A stretch of DNA of 64,000 bases from UBA6168 sp964573725 (GCA_964573725.1 CAZNLJ010000004.1:111052-175051), one strand, 5' to 3'; positions 28,558 to 37,388 are shown, counted from the first letter of the stretch. Notes: generated by a model not told the origin, from the letters alone. Translations and numbers: made by a program.

Positions 28558-30096
28558 TCATTCGCCCTCGTCCGCCGCCGTACCCCGGTAGTGCGCCTGC
28601 AATTCAGGCTGCCGGATGATCGATACGCCTTCCATTTGCCGCAAATCCGGGGGGACTTCCACCCCGTCCAGCACGATTACCCGCTTCCCGGCTGCCGACC
28701 ATCCTCGTATCCGTTCCACCGGCGGCAGCCCTTCGTAGGCCGTGCAATCGTGGTAAAACATGAGTTCTATCGGACAAGGTACGTTGAACAACAGGGAATT
28801 CGGCGGTATTTCCATCTTTTTGAGTATGCCGGCCACTTTCCGTGGTGCTTCCCGGGCTTGAAAAGGTTTCAGCCGCTCCAATCCGTAACGGATACCCAAT
28901 ACCGGCAAGACGGCGGCAACCAGGAAGTATGCCCACCGGCGTACCCCGTAGACCTGTGCATTTCCGACCGATGCCATCGCCTCGGTAAATCTGCCCAACA
29001 ACAGGAAATAAGCGGGAAAAGCGATAAGTTGGTATCCCGGCATCTTGGTTTCCGCCATCGAAAAAACCACTAAAGGTAGGGCTATCCAAACCGTAACCAA
29101 TTCCAGGCTCCGGTCCCGCCCCCGGACCAACCGAATCCCCAACCAGGCCATGGCCAGGTAGATCCCTTCGTTCACCGTGATGCGGATCTTGTCGAGGTAG
29201 TACCACCACGGTTTTCCGTGCCGCTCCAAACCCTCCGAGATATGCCGCAGGTTGTAGGCCGTCTCCCAGATATATTCCAGCGGAAACTGCCGCCAGGCAT
29301 ACCATTGCCACGGTAAGGCGACCAGGACGGCCACCCCTCCCAACAAAAGGGCGTCCCGCACGACGGCGGCCCGACTTCCGGCCGCCCAGCCCCTCCATAC
29401 CAACCAAACAGGCACTACCACCAGCGCGGCCAACCATTTGGTGAGTATGGCCAATCCCATGGCTATCCCGGCCAGGAACAGGTCCGCACGTCGAGGCCGC
29501 TTCCCGGCGGGCGACCGTACCGACAGGTATACCGCCGCCTCCACCAGGAACAGGAAAATCGTATCGATGTGGTCCGTCGTGACTCGCCCCGCCGCCGTCT
29601 CCAGGACCAGCCCGTTGACCGCATGGTATCCGGCCGCCAGCCAGGCGGCCCGCGCCGGGAATATCCGCTTCCCGATCCGGTAGGTGAGCCAGACACTCCC
29701 GACGGATGCCAACAGGGAGGGCACCCGCAGGACGAATGTGCCGATGCCCAACAGGGAAAGACTTCCCGCCATCATCCACAGGGCAAAGGGCTGCTTGTGC
29801 AGCCAGACCTCGTTTGCCGTCCAGTTCCGGTAATCGTACGGCAATACCGGCGCTTGGTACAGCCGCGGAGCCAAGGGTGCGTCCATCAGGTGACGGGCTA
29901 CCAGCGCATGATACCGCTCGTCCCAGCAATGCAGCAAGGGGTCCATCGCTCCATACACCCGCCAGACCAAGGCCAACAACATCAATCCCGCCATCAGCCT
30001 TTGTTCCTGATGCCGCCGGTACCATCGGGGTAACGCGACGAAGAGACCGGCGGTCAGGCCGGCCCAGAGGATATCTGCCAATTGGTCTGCCGTCAT
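28558..30096 (-). CDS. GT-C (family 39/ArnT-like) membrane glycosyltransferase
   Basis: 512 residues with about eleven transmembrane helices. The first periplasmic loop holds the acidic motif CWDERYHALVARHLMD, typical of polyprenyl-phosphate-sugar-dependent transferases (PMT/ArnT, GT39/GT83), and NEVWLHKQPFALWMMAG matches the same family. A C-terminal soluble part (about 400–512) follows the last helix. It would move a lipid-linked sugar to a lipid or protein acceptor on the periplasmic face; donor and acceptor are unknown. It is 38 bases after the Rrf2 gene. Confidence 0.82.
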   Translation of the reverse strand: MTADQLADILWAGLTAGLFVALPRWYRRHQEQRLMAGLMLLALVWRVYGAMDPLLHCWDERYHALVARHLMDAPLAPRLYQAPVLPYDYRNWTANEVWLHKQPFALWMMAGSLSLLGIGTFVLRVPSLLASVGSVWLTYRIGKRIFPARAAWLAAGYHAVNGLVLETAAGRVTTDHIDTIFLFLVEAAVYLSVRSPAGKRPRRADLFLAGIAMGLAILTKWLAALVVVPVWLVWRGWAAGSRAAVVRDALLLGGVAVLVALPWQWYAWRQFPLEYIWETAYNLRHISEGLERHGKPWWYYLDKIRITVNEGIYLAMAWLGIRLVRGRDRSLELVTVWIALPLVVFSMAETKMPGYQLIAFPAYFLLLGRFTEAMASVGNAQVYGVRRWAYFLVAAVLPVLGIRYGLERLKPFQAREAPRKVAGILKKMEIPPNSLLFNVPCPIELMFYHDCTAYEGLPPVERIRGWSAAGKRVIVLDGVEVPPDLRQMEGVSIIRQPELQAHYRGTAADEGE

Positions 30097-30134
30097 CTTC
30101 CTCCTGCCTGATTCCTATCCGTTGCCCTTGTCCG

Positions 30135-30554
30135 CTACCCGGCACCTTCCTCCCGCATCACCTGCTCAAGGCTCACTTCCTGCAACGCTTTCAGGGTCTG
30201 CTCCCGCACCCGGACCATCGCCTGGCGGAGCCGACAGGCCTCAACCGCATCACAATCCTCGCAAGGCTGGTAAAACATCAGCGAGGCACAACGGAGCAGG
30301 GCAATCGGCCCCTCGAACAAACGGTGAATGTCCGCCAGGTTGATATCCCCCGCCGGCCTGGCAAGCCGGTATCCACCCCCCGCTCCCTGCACGCTGTCCA
30401 CCATCCGGTGTCGCTTCAATTCCAATAAGATCGCTTCCAGGAATTTCCGGGGCACCCGCGCCCGCAGGGAAATGTCCTTCGTCCGCATGAGGCCGCCGTC
30501 TTCCGCGAGGCATACCAGGGCCTTGATCGCATATTTCGCTTTGTGGGTCATCAT
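30135..30554 (-). CDS. Rrf2-family transcription regulator with cysteine cluster
   Basis: 139 residues. The start at 30554 (MMTHKAKYAIKALVCLAEDG) is the canonical Rrf2 N-terminus; a longer frame to 30911 overlaps dtd and is spurious. The winged helix (VPRKFLEAILLELKRH...VQGAGGGYRLARP) covers residues 1–75. Cys98, Cys101 and Cys107 (PCEDCDAVEACR), with Cys89 nearby, lie where IscR/NsrR-type members bind a [Fe-S] cluster, so an iron-sulphur or redox sensor is likely. The spacing CxxCx5C differs from the classical IscR pattern. It lies between dtd and the GT-C gene, probably in one transcript. Confidence 0.88.
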   Translation of the reverse strand: MMTHKAKYAIKALVCLAEDGGLMRTKDISLRARVPRKFLEAILLELKRHRMVDSVQGAGGGYRLARPAGDINLADIHRLFEGPIALLRCASLMFYQPCEDCDAVEACRLRQAMVRVREQTLKALQEVSLEQVMREEGAG

Positions 30555-30586
30555 ACCGGTTGGGGATTGTCCTTGAAACGGCCGCC

Positions 30587-31039
30587 TTATTCCTTCGCCC
30601 GGGAATCCATCAGGATGGTGACCGGCCCGTCGTTCGTCAGGCTGACCTTCATGTCCGCCCCGAATTCCCCCGTCGATACCCGAAGCCGGGTTTCCTCCCG
30701 TAACGCGTCGACGAAGGCCTCGTACAGAGGGACCGCCTTCTCCGGCCTGGCCGCCCGGATGAATGAGGGCCGGTTGCCTTTCCGCGTGCCGGCATATAAG
30801 GTGAACTGGCTGACCACCAGCATTTCCCCCCGGATGTCGCGGATACTCAGGTTCATGAGTCCCTCCGAATCGCCGAATATCCGCAACTGGCCGATTTTCC
30901 TGCTCAACCACTCGATGTCCGCCCGCTCGTCCGCATCCTCGATACCCAATAATATCAACAGTCCCGGCCCGATGGATGCCCGGACCGTCCCTTCGATTGC
31001 GACGGATGCACTGGTTACCCGCTGGATGACGACACGCAT
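30587..31039 (-). CDS. dtd: D-aminoacyl-tRNA deacylase
   Basis: 150 residues, normal for the family. It hydrolyses D-amino acids mischarged on tRNA and recycles Gly-tRNA(Ala). MRVVIQRVTSASV at the N-terminus, the active-site SQFTLYA and the C-terminal NDGPVTI (cross-subunit Gly-Pro motif) are all intact. It is first of a probable dtd–rrf2–GT-C transcript. Confidence 0.96.
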   Translation of the reverse strand: MRVVIQRVTSASVAIEGTVRASIGPGLLILLGIEDADERADIEWLSRKIGQLRIFGDSEGLMNLSIRDIRGEMLVVSQFTLYAGTRKGNRPSFIRAARPEKAVPLYEAFVDALREETRLRVSTGEFGADMKVSLTNDGPVTILMDSRAKE

Positions 31040-31117
31040 GGCAATGACTTGTTTTCAGGAGACGCCGGTTCGGCCCGGCAATCGGTGCCGGTCCGCCAAT
31101 TACGCCGCGTCTATGGG

Positions 31118-31125
31118 CAAAGATA
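31118..31125 (-). promoter_or_regulatory. -7 element TATCTTTG, promoter of dtd
   Basis: Exact TAnnTTTG on the minus strand with a leader of about 75 nt. It is back-to-back with the plus-strand promoter at 31200–31231. Confidence 0.55.
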
Positions 31126-31199
31126 GCGCAGGAGACGCAATATCAGGGGTGAAGGAGATTTTTCTTACCTTCCGCAAATCATCGGGAATCGAACGGATG

Positions 31200-31231
31200 T
31201 TTGGAACTTATTGGGCGGAAGATTACTTTTG
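31200..31231 (+). promoter_or_regulatory. Complete Bacteroidota-type promoter (TTTG-N20-TACTTTTG)
   Basis: TTTG at 31200–31203 and TACTTTTG at 31224–31231 both match consensus exactly with a 20-nt spacer, the best promoter in the window. The predicted start is near 31235. The only gene it can serve directly is the 41-residue membrane protein at 31269. Confidence 0.75.
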
Positions 31232-31268
31232 CCCCGTAAACAGACCATCACTGAAAAATAAGCGCATC

Positions 31269-31394
31269 ATGTCCGATCATATCGAAAACGAAGGTAAGAA
31301 AGGTACGTTCGTCATGTGGTTTTTCATCTATTTCACCTTGTTTGTCCTTCTGCTGATTTATTTGTACCGCTATAACCTGCGGATGGAGTTCTGA
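31269..31394 (+). CDS. 41-residue single-pass membrane protein
   Basis: MSDHIENEGKKGTF is a charged N-terminal tail, then one hydrophobic helix of about 20 residues (VMWFFIYFTLFVLLLIYL), then a short basic/acidic C-terminus (YRYNLRMEF). The positive-inside rule does not clearly fix the orientation. It lies about 35 nt after a full-consensus promoter, and no other gene lies immediately downstream, so it is very likely expressed. I do not recognise the family; small subunits of respiratory complexes have similar size and layout, but that is only a possibility. Confidence 0.65.
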   Translation: MSDHIENEGKKGTFVMWFFIYFTLFVLLLIYLYRYNLRMEF

Positions 31395-31775
31395 CCTCCA
31401 TAAAAGGTTCCGACCGATCCTTTCAAGCGGTTCTCGCAGCACCCGCTTCCCGACGAAGCCTCCCCGACCCGGATACCGGTTGCCCATGCCGGCGGGTCGA
31501 CACCGGCAAGGATGCGGACAGCCGCCCGGTCATGCATCCTGTCCGCCCCGCCGCTCCTTTCCCGGCACAGTCCGGTTCCGTAAATAATGGCTCCCTCAAG
31601 GACATTGGCACGGAACCGAACGACATCCGGCGACCAACCGCATCAACAGGAACAAAAGCGGTATGGCCCGGACCCATAAGCACAATTTCGCATATTTCAT
31701 CGGCATTCCTTTTTTTCTTTGGATGCACGAATATAGCGATTGCCCCGGTCCGGACGAAGGATTGTCCGGAAATCC
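31395..31775. other. Intergenic region, no gene seen
   Basis: 381 bases between the small membrane protein and the MurG-like glycosyltransferase. No convincing promoter, terminator or small gene was found. An in-frame TTG at 31740 could extend the glycosyltransferase but adds no family sequence. Confidence 0.5.
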
Positions 31776-32900
31776 ATGACGGCACCCGGGCCGGATCCCA
31801 CCCGACTTAAACCCAACGATCGCTTGACCACCGGCAGGACCATATTGGTGACGGCACTTAATTGGGGACTGGGCCACGCCAGCCGCTGCGTACCTGTCGT
31901 CCGGGAATTGCAGCGCCAAGGTGCCAAGGTGATACTCGCTTCGGATGGCGGCGCCCTGGATTTGCTCCACGACGCCTTCCCCGACACGCAAGCCGTCGGG
32001 CTTCCTTCTTACGGCATCCGCTATCCCCACCGGAACATGATCGCTTGCATGGCCCCCCAATTGCCGGGTATCCTGCGCGCCATCGGGCAGGAATGGCTCG
32101 CCACACAGGCCATCGTCCGACGGTATCAGGTCCACGGGATCATCTCCGACCACCGCTACGGCTGCTTCCGGCGACAAATCCCTTCCGTCTTCCTGTCCCA
32201 CCAGCTGCAACCCATCATTCCGGTTCCCGGTATCGGGGCTTCCCTCCGTTTTATCCACCATCAGCTCATCCGGAGATTCAACCTTTGCTGGATTCCGGAC
32301 CTACCGGGACCCGACGCGCTCGCCGGCGACCTGGCCAAACCGATCACCGCCCATCCCTTCCGCCATATCGGGCCGCTCTCCCGGATGCAGACCGGCTCCG
32401 CCGACCCGGCCTTCGATGTCATCATGGTGCTCTCCGGACCGGAACCCCAACGTTCCATCCTGGAAAGGGAACTCCTCCGCAGTGCCGGGCAACTGAAAGG
32501 GCGGTCCCTGCTGGTACGCGGACTACCCGGACCAGCACCGGCAGCACCGCAGGATGTGCCGGACCAGGTGCAGGTTGTCCCTTTCCTGGGTGCGACAGCC
32601 CTGAACGGGGCGATCCTGTCCAGCCGGCTTTTTGTAGGACGCGCCGGCTACAGCACCATCATGGACCTCGCCGTGCTCCGGAAAACAGCGCTGCTCATCC
32701 CGACACCCGGACAAACCGAACAGGAATTCCTCGCGGCACGGCTGCAACAAAAGGGCTGTTTCCTGACCCAAACCCAGGGAAATGTAGACCTCGCCGCGGC
32801 CCTGGCTACCGCCGACACACCCCGCGGTTGGCCCTCCGGACCATCGGGCAATCATCCCCACTTAGCCGAAGCGGTCCACGCCTTCCTATCCGGTTGCTGA
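31776..32900 (+). CDS. MurG-like (family 28 type) glycosyltransferase
   Basis: 374 residues with the GT-B fold. The N-terminal part has NWGLGHASRCVPVVRELQRQG, matching the glycine-rich GxGH acceptor loop of MurG and related sterol/lipid glucosyltransferases; the C-terminal half has FLGATALNGAILSSRLFVGRAGYSTIMDL and IPTPGQTEQEFLAARL, the UDP-sugar site. It is not MurG itself, which would be expected in a division/cell-wall cluster. The acceptor is unknown. The start is taken at ATG 31776. Confidence 0.8.
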   Translation: MTAPGPDPTRLKPNDRLTTGRTILVTALNWGLGHASRCVPVVRELQRQGAKVILASDGGALDLLHDAFPDTQAVGLPSYGIRYPHRNMIACMAPQLPGILRAIGQEWLATQAIVRRYQVHGIISDHRYGCFRRQIPSVFLSHQLQPIIPVPGIGASLRFIHHQLIRRFNLCWIPDLPGPDALAGDLAKPITAHPFRHIGPLSRMQTGSADPAFDVIMVLSGPEPQRSILERELLRSAGQLKGRSLLVRGLPGPAPAAPQDVPDQVQVVPFLGATALNGAILSSRLFVGRAGYSTIMDLAVLRKTALLIPTPGQTEQEFLAARLQQKGCFLTQTQGNVDLAAALATADTPRGWPSGPSGNHPHLAEAVHAFLSGC

Positions 32901-32953
32901 ACCATCGAACACCTTCCCGGTCGCAGTACCGCGAACACTCGCCGACGTTTTCC

Positions 32954-32961
32954 TATTTTTG
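32954..32961 (+). promoter_or_regulatory. -7 element TATTTTTG, promoter of recG
   Basis: Exact TAnnTTTG match, leader about 80 nt to the recG ATG. No -33 match. Confidence 0.5.
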
Positions 32962-33044
32962 TACGGGTCACCACCCCCCTTCCCGCCTGGCCGGTCCGGC
33001 AGCCGGGAAGCGGATATCCCCTTTGTGCCCAAGTGAACAGGCCT

Positions 33045-35153
33045 ATGTCAGCCATACTCGATACTTCCGTCGTATACTTGAAAGGCGTCGGTACCGCCAA
33101 AGCGGACTTGCTGAAAAAAGAACTGGACATCGAAACCTTCGGTGACCTGCTGCATGCCTATCCGTTTCGATATGTGGACAAAACCAGATTCCACACCATC
33201 GGCTCCCTGCAGGCGGAAAGCGGGGAGGTTCAACTGAAAGGCATCCTCCGTAGCCTGGACCTGGTCGGCCAGGGCGGCAAAAGGAGATTGGTCGGCCGGT
33301 TGCGGGACGAAACCGGCGTCATCGAACTCATCTGGTTCCAAGGCATTTTCTGGCTGGAGAAAAACCTCACCGTCGGAAAACCCTATGTCGTCTTCGGTCG
33401 GGTCGGCAGCTTCAACGGTTTCCTCAACCTCTCCCACCCGGAAATGGAGGAGGTGACCGCCGCCAATTCGGAAGCCGCCCGCTCCTTCGCCCCGGTGTAT
33501 TCCAGTACCGACAAACTCCAGTCGAAAGGCCTCGATGCCAAAGGTCGGCGCAAACTGATGGAAACATTGCTGGAACGCATTTCCGATGCGGACCTGCCGG
33601 AAAATCTGCCGGACTACCTGCTCCGGCAACTGCGGCTCCCCCCTCGGCATCAAGCCCTCCGGCAAATCCATTTCCCCCTCGACCAAACCAGCCTCGACAG
33701 TGCCACCCAAAGGCTCGTCTTCGAAGAGTTGTTCTTTCTCCAGCTTCGGCTGCTGCAAAACCGGGCCGCCCGGAAATCCAGCCTGAAAGGATATGTATTC
33801 CCCGCCCTCGGTACTTTCTTCCACCGGTTCTATCAGGAAAAAATGCCCTTCGAACTCACCCATGCCCAAAAAAGGGTGGTCCGGGAAATACGGTCGGACC
33901 TCGGCATGGGTGTCCAGATGAACCGCCTGGTGCAAGGCGATGTGGGCAGCGGCAAAACGGTCGTGGCACTCCTTTCCATGCTCATGGCACTCGACAACGA
34001 CTTCCAGGCCTGCCTGATGGCCCCAACGGAAATCCTCGCCCAACAGCATTTCACCAATATTTGTGAACTGGTGGACGGTCTCGGCATCACCGTGGGTTTC
34101 CTCTCCGGAACCGTCAAGGGTAATAAAAGGAAAGCGCTGCTTGAATCCCTCCGGTCCGGTGACATCCACCTTCTCATCGGTACCCATGCCCTGATCGAAG
34201 ACTGGGTCGTGTTCCGGCAGCTCGGCCTCGCCGTCATCGACGAACAACATCGCTTCGGCGTGGCACAACGGGCTTCGCTGTGGAAGAAAAGCAAACCCCT
34301 TCCGCCCCATATCCTCGTCATGACCGCCACACCCATTCCCCGCACCCTCGCCATGACCTTGTACGGGGACCTCGACACTTCCGTCATCGATGAACTCCCA
34401 CCCGGTCGGAAACCCATCCTGACCGTCCACCGTACCGAAGCGCAACGCCTGCGGGTCGTCGGCTTCATGCGGGAGGAAATCGCCAAGGGCAGGCAGGTGT
34501 ACGTTGTCTATCCCCTCATCGAGGAAAGTGAAAAGTTGGACCTGAACAACCTCATGGCAGGTTATGAGGCAATCGAAAGGGAGTTCCCACGCCCCCGATA
34601 TCAAATCAGCATCGTCCACGGACGCATGAAAGCAGCGGACAAGGATTTCGAGATGCAACGGTTTGTCAACGGGGAAACGCAGATCATGGTGGCCACCACG
34701 GTCATCGAAGTAGGGGTGAACGTCCCGAATGCCAGCGTCATGGTCATTGAAAATACGGAACGGTTCGGATTGTCGCAGTTGCACCAGCTGAGGGGTAGGG
34801 TAGGGCGCGGTGCCGAGCAGAGTTTTTGTATCCTGATGACGGATTACCGGTTGAGCCAGGATGCCCGGGAACGAATCGATACCATGGTGCGTACCAACGA
34901 CGGATTCGAAATCGCGGAGGCCGACCTGCGCCTGCGTGGCCCCGGAAATATCGAAGGTACCCAACAAAGCGGCCTGTTGAACCTGCGGATCGCCGACCTC
35001 GGCAAACACGCCGAGGTCCTCCGCTCCGCCAGGAACATCGCCCGTCTGATCCTCGAACAGGACCCGACCCTCGAAAATCCGCACCACTTGCCCCTCCTTA
35101 CCTATCTCCGACAGGAACGCGCCCGCACAAAGGACTGGGGAAGGATCAGTTGA
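33045..35153 (+). CDS. recG: ATP-dependent DNA helicase RecG
   Basis: 702-residue branch-migration helicase that reverses stalled forks and processes Holliday junctions. The N-terminal wedge/OB domain covers about 1–240; helicase motif I is GDVGSGKTVV, motif Ia MAPTEILAQQHF, motif II IDEQHRFG, motif III MTATPIPRTLAM and motif VI QLRGRVGRG; the RecG-specific C-terminus has LRLRGPGNIEGTQQSG. ATG 33045 was chosen; a GTG at 33033 is also in frame. It converges on the DUF2480 gene with a 21-base gap. Confidence 0.97.
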   Translation: MSAILDTSVVYLKGVGTAKADLLKKELDIETFGDLLHAYPFRYVDKTRFHTIGSLQAESGEVQLKGILRSLDLVGQGGKRRLVGRLRDETGVIELIWFQGIFWLEKNLTVGKPYVVFGRVGSFNGFLNLSHPEMEEVTAANSEAARSFAPVYSSTDKLQSKGLDAKGRRKLMETLLERISDADLPENLPDYLLRQLRLPPRHQALRQIHFPLDQTSLDSATQRLVFEELFFLQLRLLQNRAARKSSLKGYVFPALGTFFHRFYQEKMPFELTHAQKRVVREIRSDLGMGVQMNRLVQGDVGSGKTVVALLSMLMALDNDFQACLMAPTEILAQQHFTNICELVDGLGITVGFLSGTVKGNKRKALLESLRSGDIHLLIGTHALIEDWVVFRQLGLAVIDEQHRFGVAQRASLWKKSKPLPPHILVMTATPIPRTLAMTLYGDLDTSVIDELPPGRKPILTVHRTEAQRLRVVGFMREEIAKGRQVYVVYPLIEESEKLDLNNLMAGYEAIEREFPRPRYQISIVHGRMKAADKDFEMQRFVNGETQIMVATTVIEVGVNVPNASVMVIENTERFGLSQLHQLRGRVGRGAEQSFCILMTDYRLSQDARERIDTMVRTNDGFEIAEADLRLRGPGNIEGTQQSGLLNLRIADLGKHAEVLRSARNIARLILEQDPTLENPHHLPLLTYLRQERARTKDWGRIS

Positions 35154-35174
35154 ATGGATTCCGGCGGACCACTT

Positions 35175-35717
35175 TCAATCCTGCCCACCGGACACTTCCG
35201 GCCGCGGCGCCTTATATAACGGAACCGTAGAACAAGGCTCTCCGAACATGATACTGGCCGCCACCGGCAATAATTTGGCCGTCAAGGCCATATAGGCCGC
35301 CGGAGGCACAGGCTTGTGACTGCATCCCTTGATGACCACCCGCTGGCCGCTGTATGGTCCCGCATCCAGCGCTGCGAGCCGATCCAGGAAAAGGTGCTGG
35401 ACCAGCGCCGCCGCCGTCCCTTGGTATACCTCGATGGCAAATGGTGCCGCATGGACCGTCACCAACATGTATGCCCACAAGGGAATGACGGCATCCGCGG
35501 AACACCGGACCGCCAGGTGGCACCCCCGGTACCGGCTCCAGTCATGGTCTTTCATGGCCTGCCGGAAATCCTTTTCCTTCAATATCAACCCCATGAACAG
35601 GTAATCCTTCAGGTCGAACTCGACCACCTCGCCCGCTGGGTAGAATTCCTCGAGATTGATGGTGACCAATCCGCTGTTCGCCACCCGGTTGACCAAAGGT
35701 TTGTCTGATGTCGTCAT
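35175..35717 (-). CDS. DUF2480 family protein
   Basis: 180-residue soluble protein of the DUF2480 family, found in Bacteroidota. Recognisable segments are NRVANSGLVTINLEEFYP, FDLKDYLFMGLILKEKDFR, CSADAVIPLWAYMLV and VVIKGCSHKPVPPAAYMALT. The last contains a conserved Cys-Ser-His cluster, but no catalytic activity is known. It follows scpB by 42 bases on the same strand. Confidence 0.85.
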   Translation of the reverse strand: MTTSDKPLVNRVANSGLVTINLEEFYPAGEVVEFDLKDYLFMGLILKEKDFRQAMKDHDWSRYRGCHLAVRCSADAVIPLWAYMLVTVHAAPFAIEVYQGTAAALVQHLFLDRLAALDAGPYSGQRVVIKGCSHKPVPPAAYMALTAKLLPVAASIMFGEPCSTVPLYKAPRPEVSGGQD

Positions 35718-35759
35718 GCTAAGTCGTTGTTTGTTATCTCCGCCGCCCCGCTCCGGGCA

Positions 35760-36350
35760 CTATTCCCCCTCGGATGCATCCAGGGATGCCCGCGCTCCGA
35801 TTTCCTGCACCGGCTCCTTGAAATCCTTCGGTTTCGGGAGGTCCTCCAGGCTGTTCAACCCGAAGTAATCCATGAAGCGGACACTGGTTCCGTACAACAA
35901 GGGCCTGCCCGGACCGTCGCTCCTGCCGACGATGGACACAAGCTCCCGCTCCAGCAGCTTCTGCAGGGTGTAGTCGCAGCTGACACCCCGGATGAGCTCC
36001 AAATCCGCCTTGGATACCGGCTGCTTGTAAGCGATGATGGATAAGGTCTCCACCGCCGCTTGTGACAACCGCTTCTTGGTCGTCTGCCGCAACCAGGCAC
36101 CTACGACCGGATGGTAGGCTCCCTTGGTCATGAACTGAAGGCCGCCGGCGATCTCCACGATTTCCATGGCATATTCCCCTCCCGCATACTTCTCCCGGAG
36201 CACCTGCACCGCCGCCGCCACCTCGTCGGGAGAGATGTCGGCCGAGTAGGCTTCGCGCAGGCAAGCCTCGATGTCCGCCGGACTGACCGGCGTGTCCGTG
36301 GCAAATATCAATGCCTCGATAGAAAGTGTCAGTTGTTCCAATTCAAACAA
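35760..36350 (-). CDS. scpB: Segregation and condensation protein B
   Basis: Kleisin-associated winged-helix subunit of the SMC–ScpAB condensin. The core is LSIEALIFATDTPVSPADIEACL, LSQAAVETLSIIAYKQPVSKADLELIRGV and GRPLLYGTSVRFMDYFGLNSL. No ATG fits: the only ATG in frame (36470) lies at or before the predicted transcription start. A TTG at 36350, just before FELEQLTLSIEAL, gives 196 residues, near the family norm, and is the preferred start; another TTG lies three codons on. scpA is not nearby. Confidence 0.88.
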   Translation of the reverse strand: MFELEQLTLSIEALIFATDTPVSPADIEACLREAYSADISPDEVAAAVQVLREKYAGGEYAMEIVEIAGGLQFMTKGAYHPVVGAWLRQTTKKRLSQAAVETLSIIAYKQPVSKADLELIRGVSCDYTLQKLLERELVSIVGRSDGPGRPLLYGTSVRFMDYFGLNSLEDLPKPKDFKEPVQEIGARASLDASEGE

Positions 36351-36467
36351 TTTTTTGTCCGGCCGGTTTGCCGCCCTATTCCGAAGACTCCCGGACCGAT
36401 CCTTACAAATCCCGGCCTGCCGACGCCGGGAGGTGCATGCCGGCGCGTCCGGGACCCACCCGCACGA

Positions 36468-36475
36468 CAAATGTA
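36468..36475 (-). promoter_or_regulatory. -7 element TACATTTG, promoter of scpB–DUF2480
   Basis: Exact TAnnTTTG on the minus strand. The predicted start near 36464 excludes the ATG at 36470 as the scpB start and leaves a leader of about 115 nt to TTG 36350. Confidence 0.5.
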
Positions 36476-36665
36476 GGAATAACCCGGCGCATGGGAAGCC
36501 ATCATGCTTCGGAACTGTCGCAGGCTCCTGCCTGATATCCGTCCCTGCACATGCCCTTTCCGCTTCAAAAACTATCCAAAATAATGACGGCGATACAATA
36601 TTGCCGACAGCCTGTCAGTTATCTATCCGATAAGAATACCGTTGTCACCAACCGCCTTCCTATAC

Positions 36666-36902
36666 ATGAAACAACATTACACGTCATTGGATTTGGTCCG
36701 GCATCTTTACGGGGAAGGATCCCCTTCCGAATCGGCCCGACTCCGTTCCGCCCTGACCGAAAATCCGCTCCTGCAGGAGGAATTCCGCGAATTGCAACAG
36801 GCCTACCGGCAAATTCCCGGAGGCATGTTCAACGCAAAACCGTCCTCCCTACAGAAGATATTGCATTACAGCGCTTCCACCGCGCTGTGCCAATCCAAAT
36901 GA
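36666..36902 (+). CDS. 78-residue conserved-looking hypothetical protein
   Basis: A small soluble, helical protein: HYTSLDLVRHLYGEGSPSES, then ALTENPLLQEEFRELQQAYRQI, then SSLQKILHYSAS. The pattern of an N-terminal helix with LYGE, a central glutamate-rich helix and a C-terminal xSLQxILxYS segment resembles small Bacteroidota proteins that look like anti-sigma-factor cytoplasmic domains. This is recognition by pattern only. It lies between scpB (divergent) and recA, and a weak -7 match (TACCGTTG, 36637–36644) precedes it. Confidence 0.55.
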   Translation: MKQHYTSLDLVRHLYGEGSPSESARLRSALTENPLLQEEFRELQQAYRQIPGGMFNAKPSSLQKILHYSASTALCQSK

Positions 36903-37388
36903 ACGAGACGTCCCGGCGGTATCCGCTGCGTGCCGGCAATCCGCCGGATGCCCCGAAACAACCGGACCCTTCGGCAGCCTGGTCCAGGGCCCTTCCCCGG
37001 AAGCTGGTCGCGGCGGACCTTCGCCGGAGCGTCCCGGCGGTGACCACCCGCTGAAAAACACGTACCGCCTGGCTGCTGCCGGTAGCCGTCGTCCTATTGC
37101 AACCGGAATAAACGGAATCGAGGCACCTGCTTGCCTCCGCCCACCCATTCATGCCGTCCGCATCCGGTGACTTCCCATCCGAATATCCACCGTCCCATCG
37201 GTCCCGACCTGGCTGCATCGGTTGCATCCCGGTAGCCAACCGGCATGGATCCGGTCGGCCAATGCACATGGCCTGCCTCCCAAAATGAATTTTACACAAA
37301 AATTGTTGTTTTTCATTTTTTGTTTAAAACATTTTATTTTATGTTTGCATCAGCATCTAATATTTAGCCACTTCAAACTCCAGCGGAT
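36903..37388. other. Intergenic region upstream of recA
   Basis: 486 bases. The last 90 are AT-rich and hold the recA promoter. The GC-rich remainder has no gene or clear structure. No LexA-like or other SOS-box palindrome was recognised. Confidence 0.5.
37319..37347 (+). promoter_or_regulatory. recA promoter (TTTG-N17-TATGTTTG)
   Basis: TATGTTTG at 37340–37347 matches the -7 consensus exactly, and TTTG lies at 37319–37322. The 17-nt spacer is slightly short. The predicted start is near 37351, about 38 nt before the recA ATG. Confidence 0.6.

Noticed and set aside
28604..30145. 513-codon alternative frame over the GT-C gene on the same strand
   Set aside because: Out-of-frame Gly/Arg-rich translation; the overlapping frame has about eleven transmembrane helices and the GT-C motif.
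33048..35087. 679-codon minus-strand frame opposite recG
   Set aside because: Antisense to intact RecG helicase motifs.
37261..37388. SOS/LexA box upstream of recA
   Set aside because: No convincing palindrome of a known LexA type; only the AT-rich promoter is visible.
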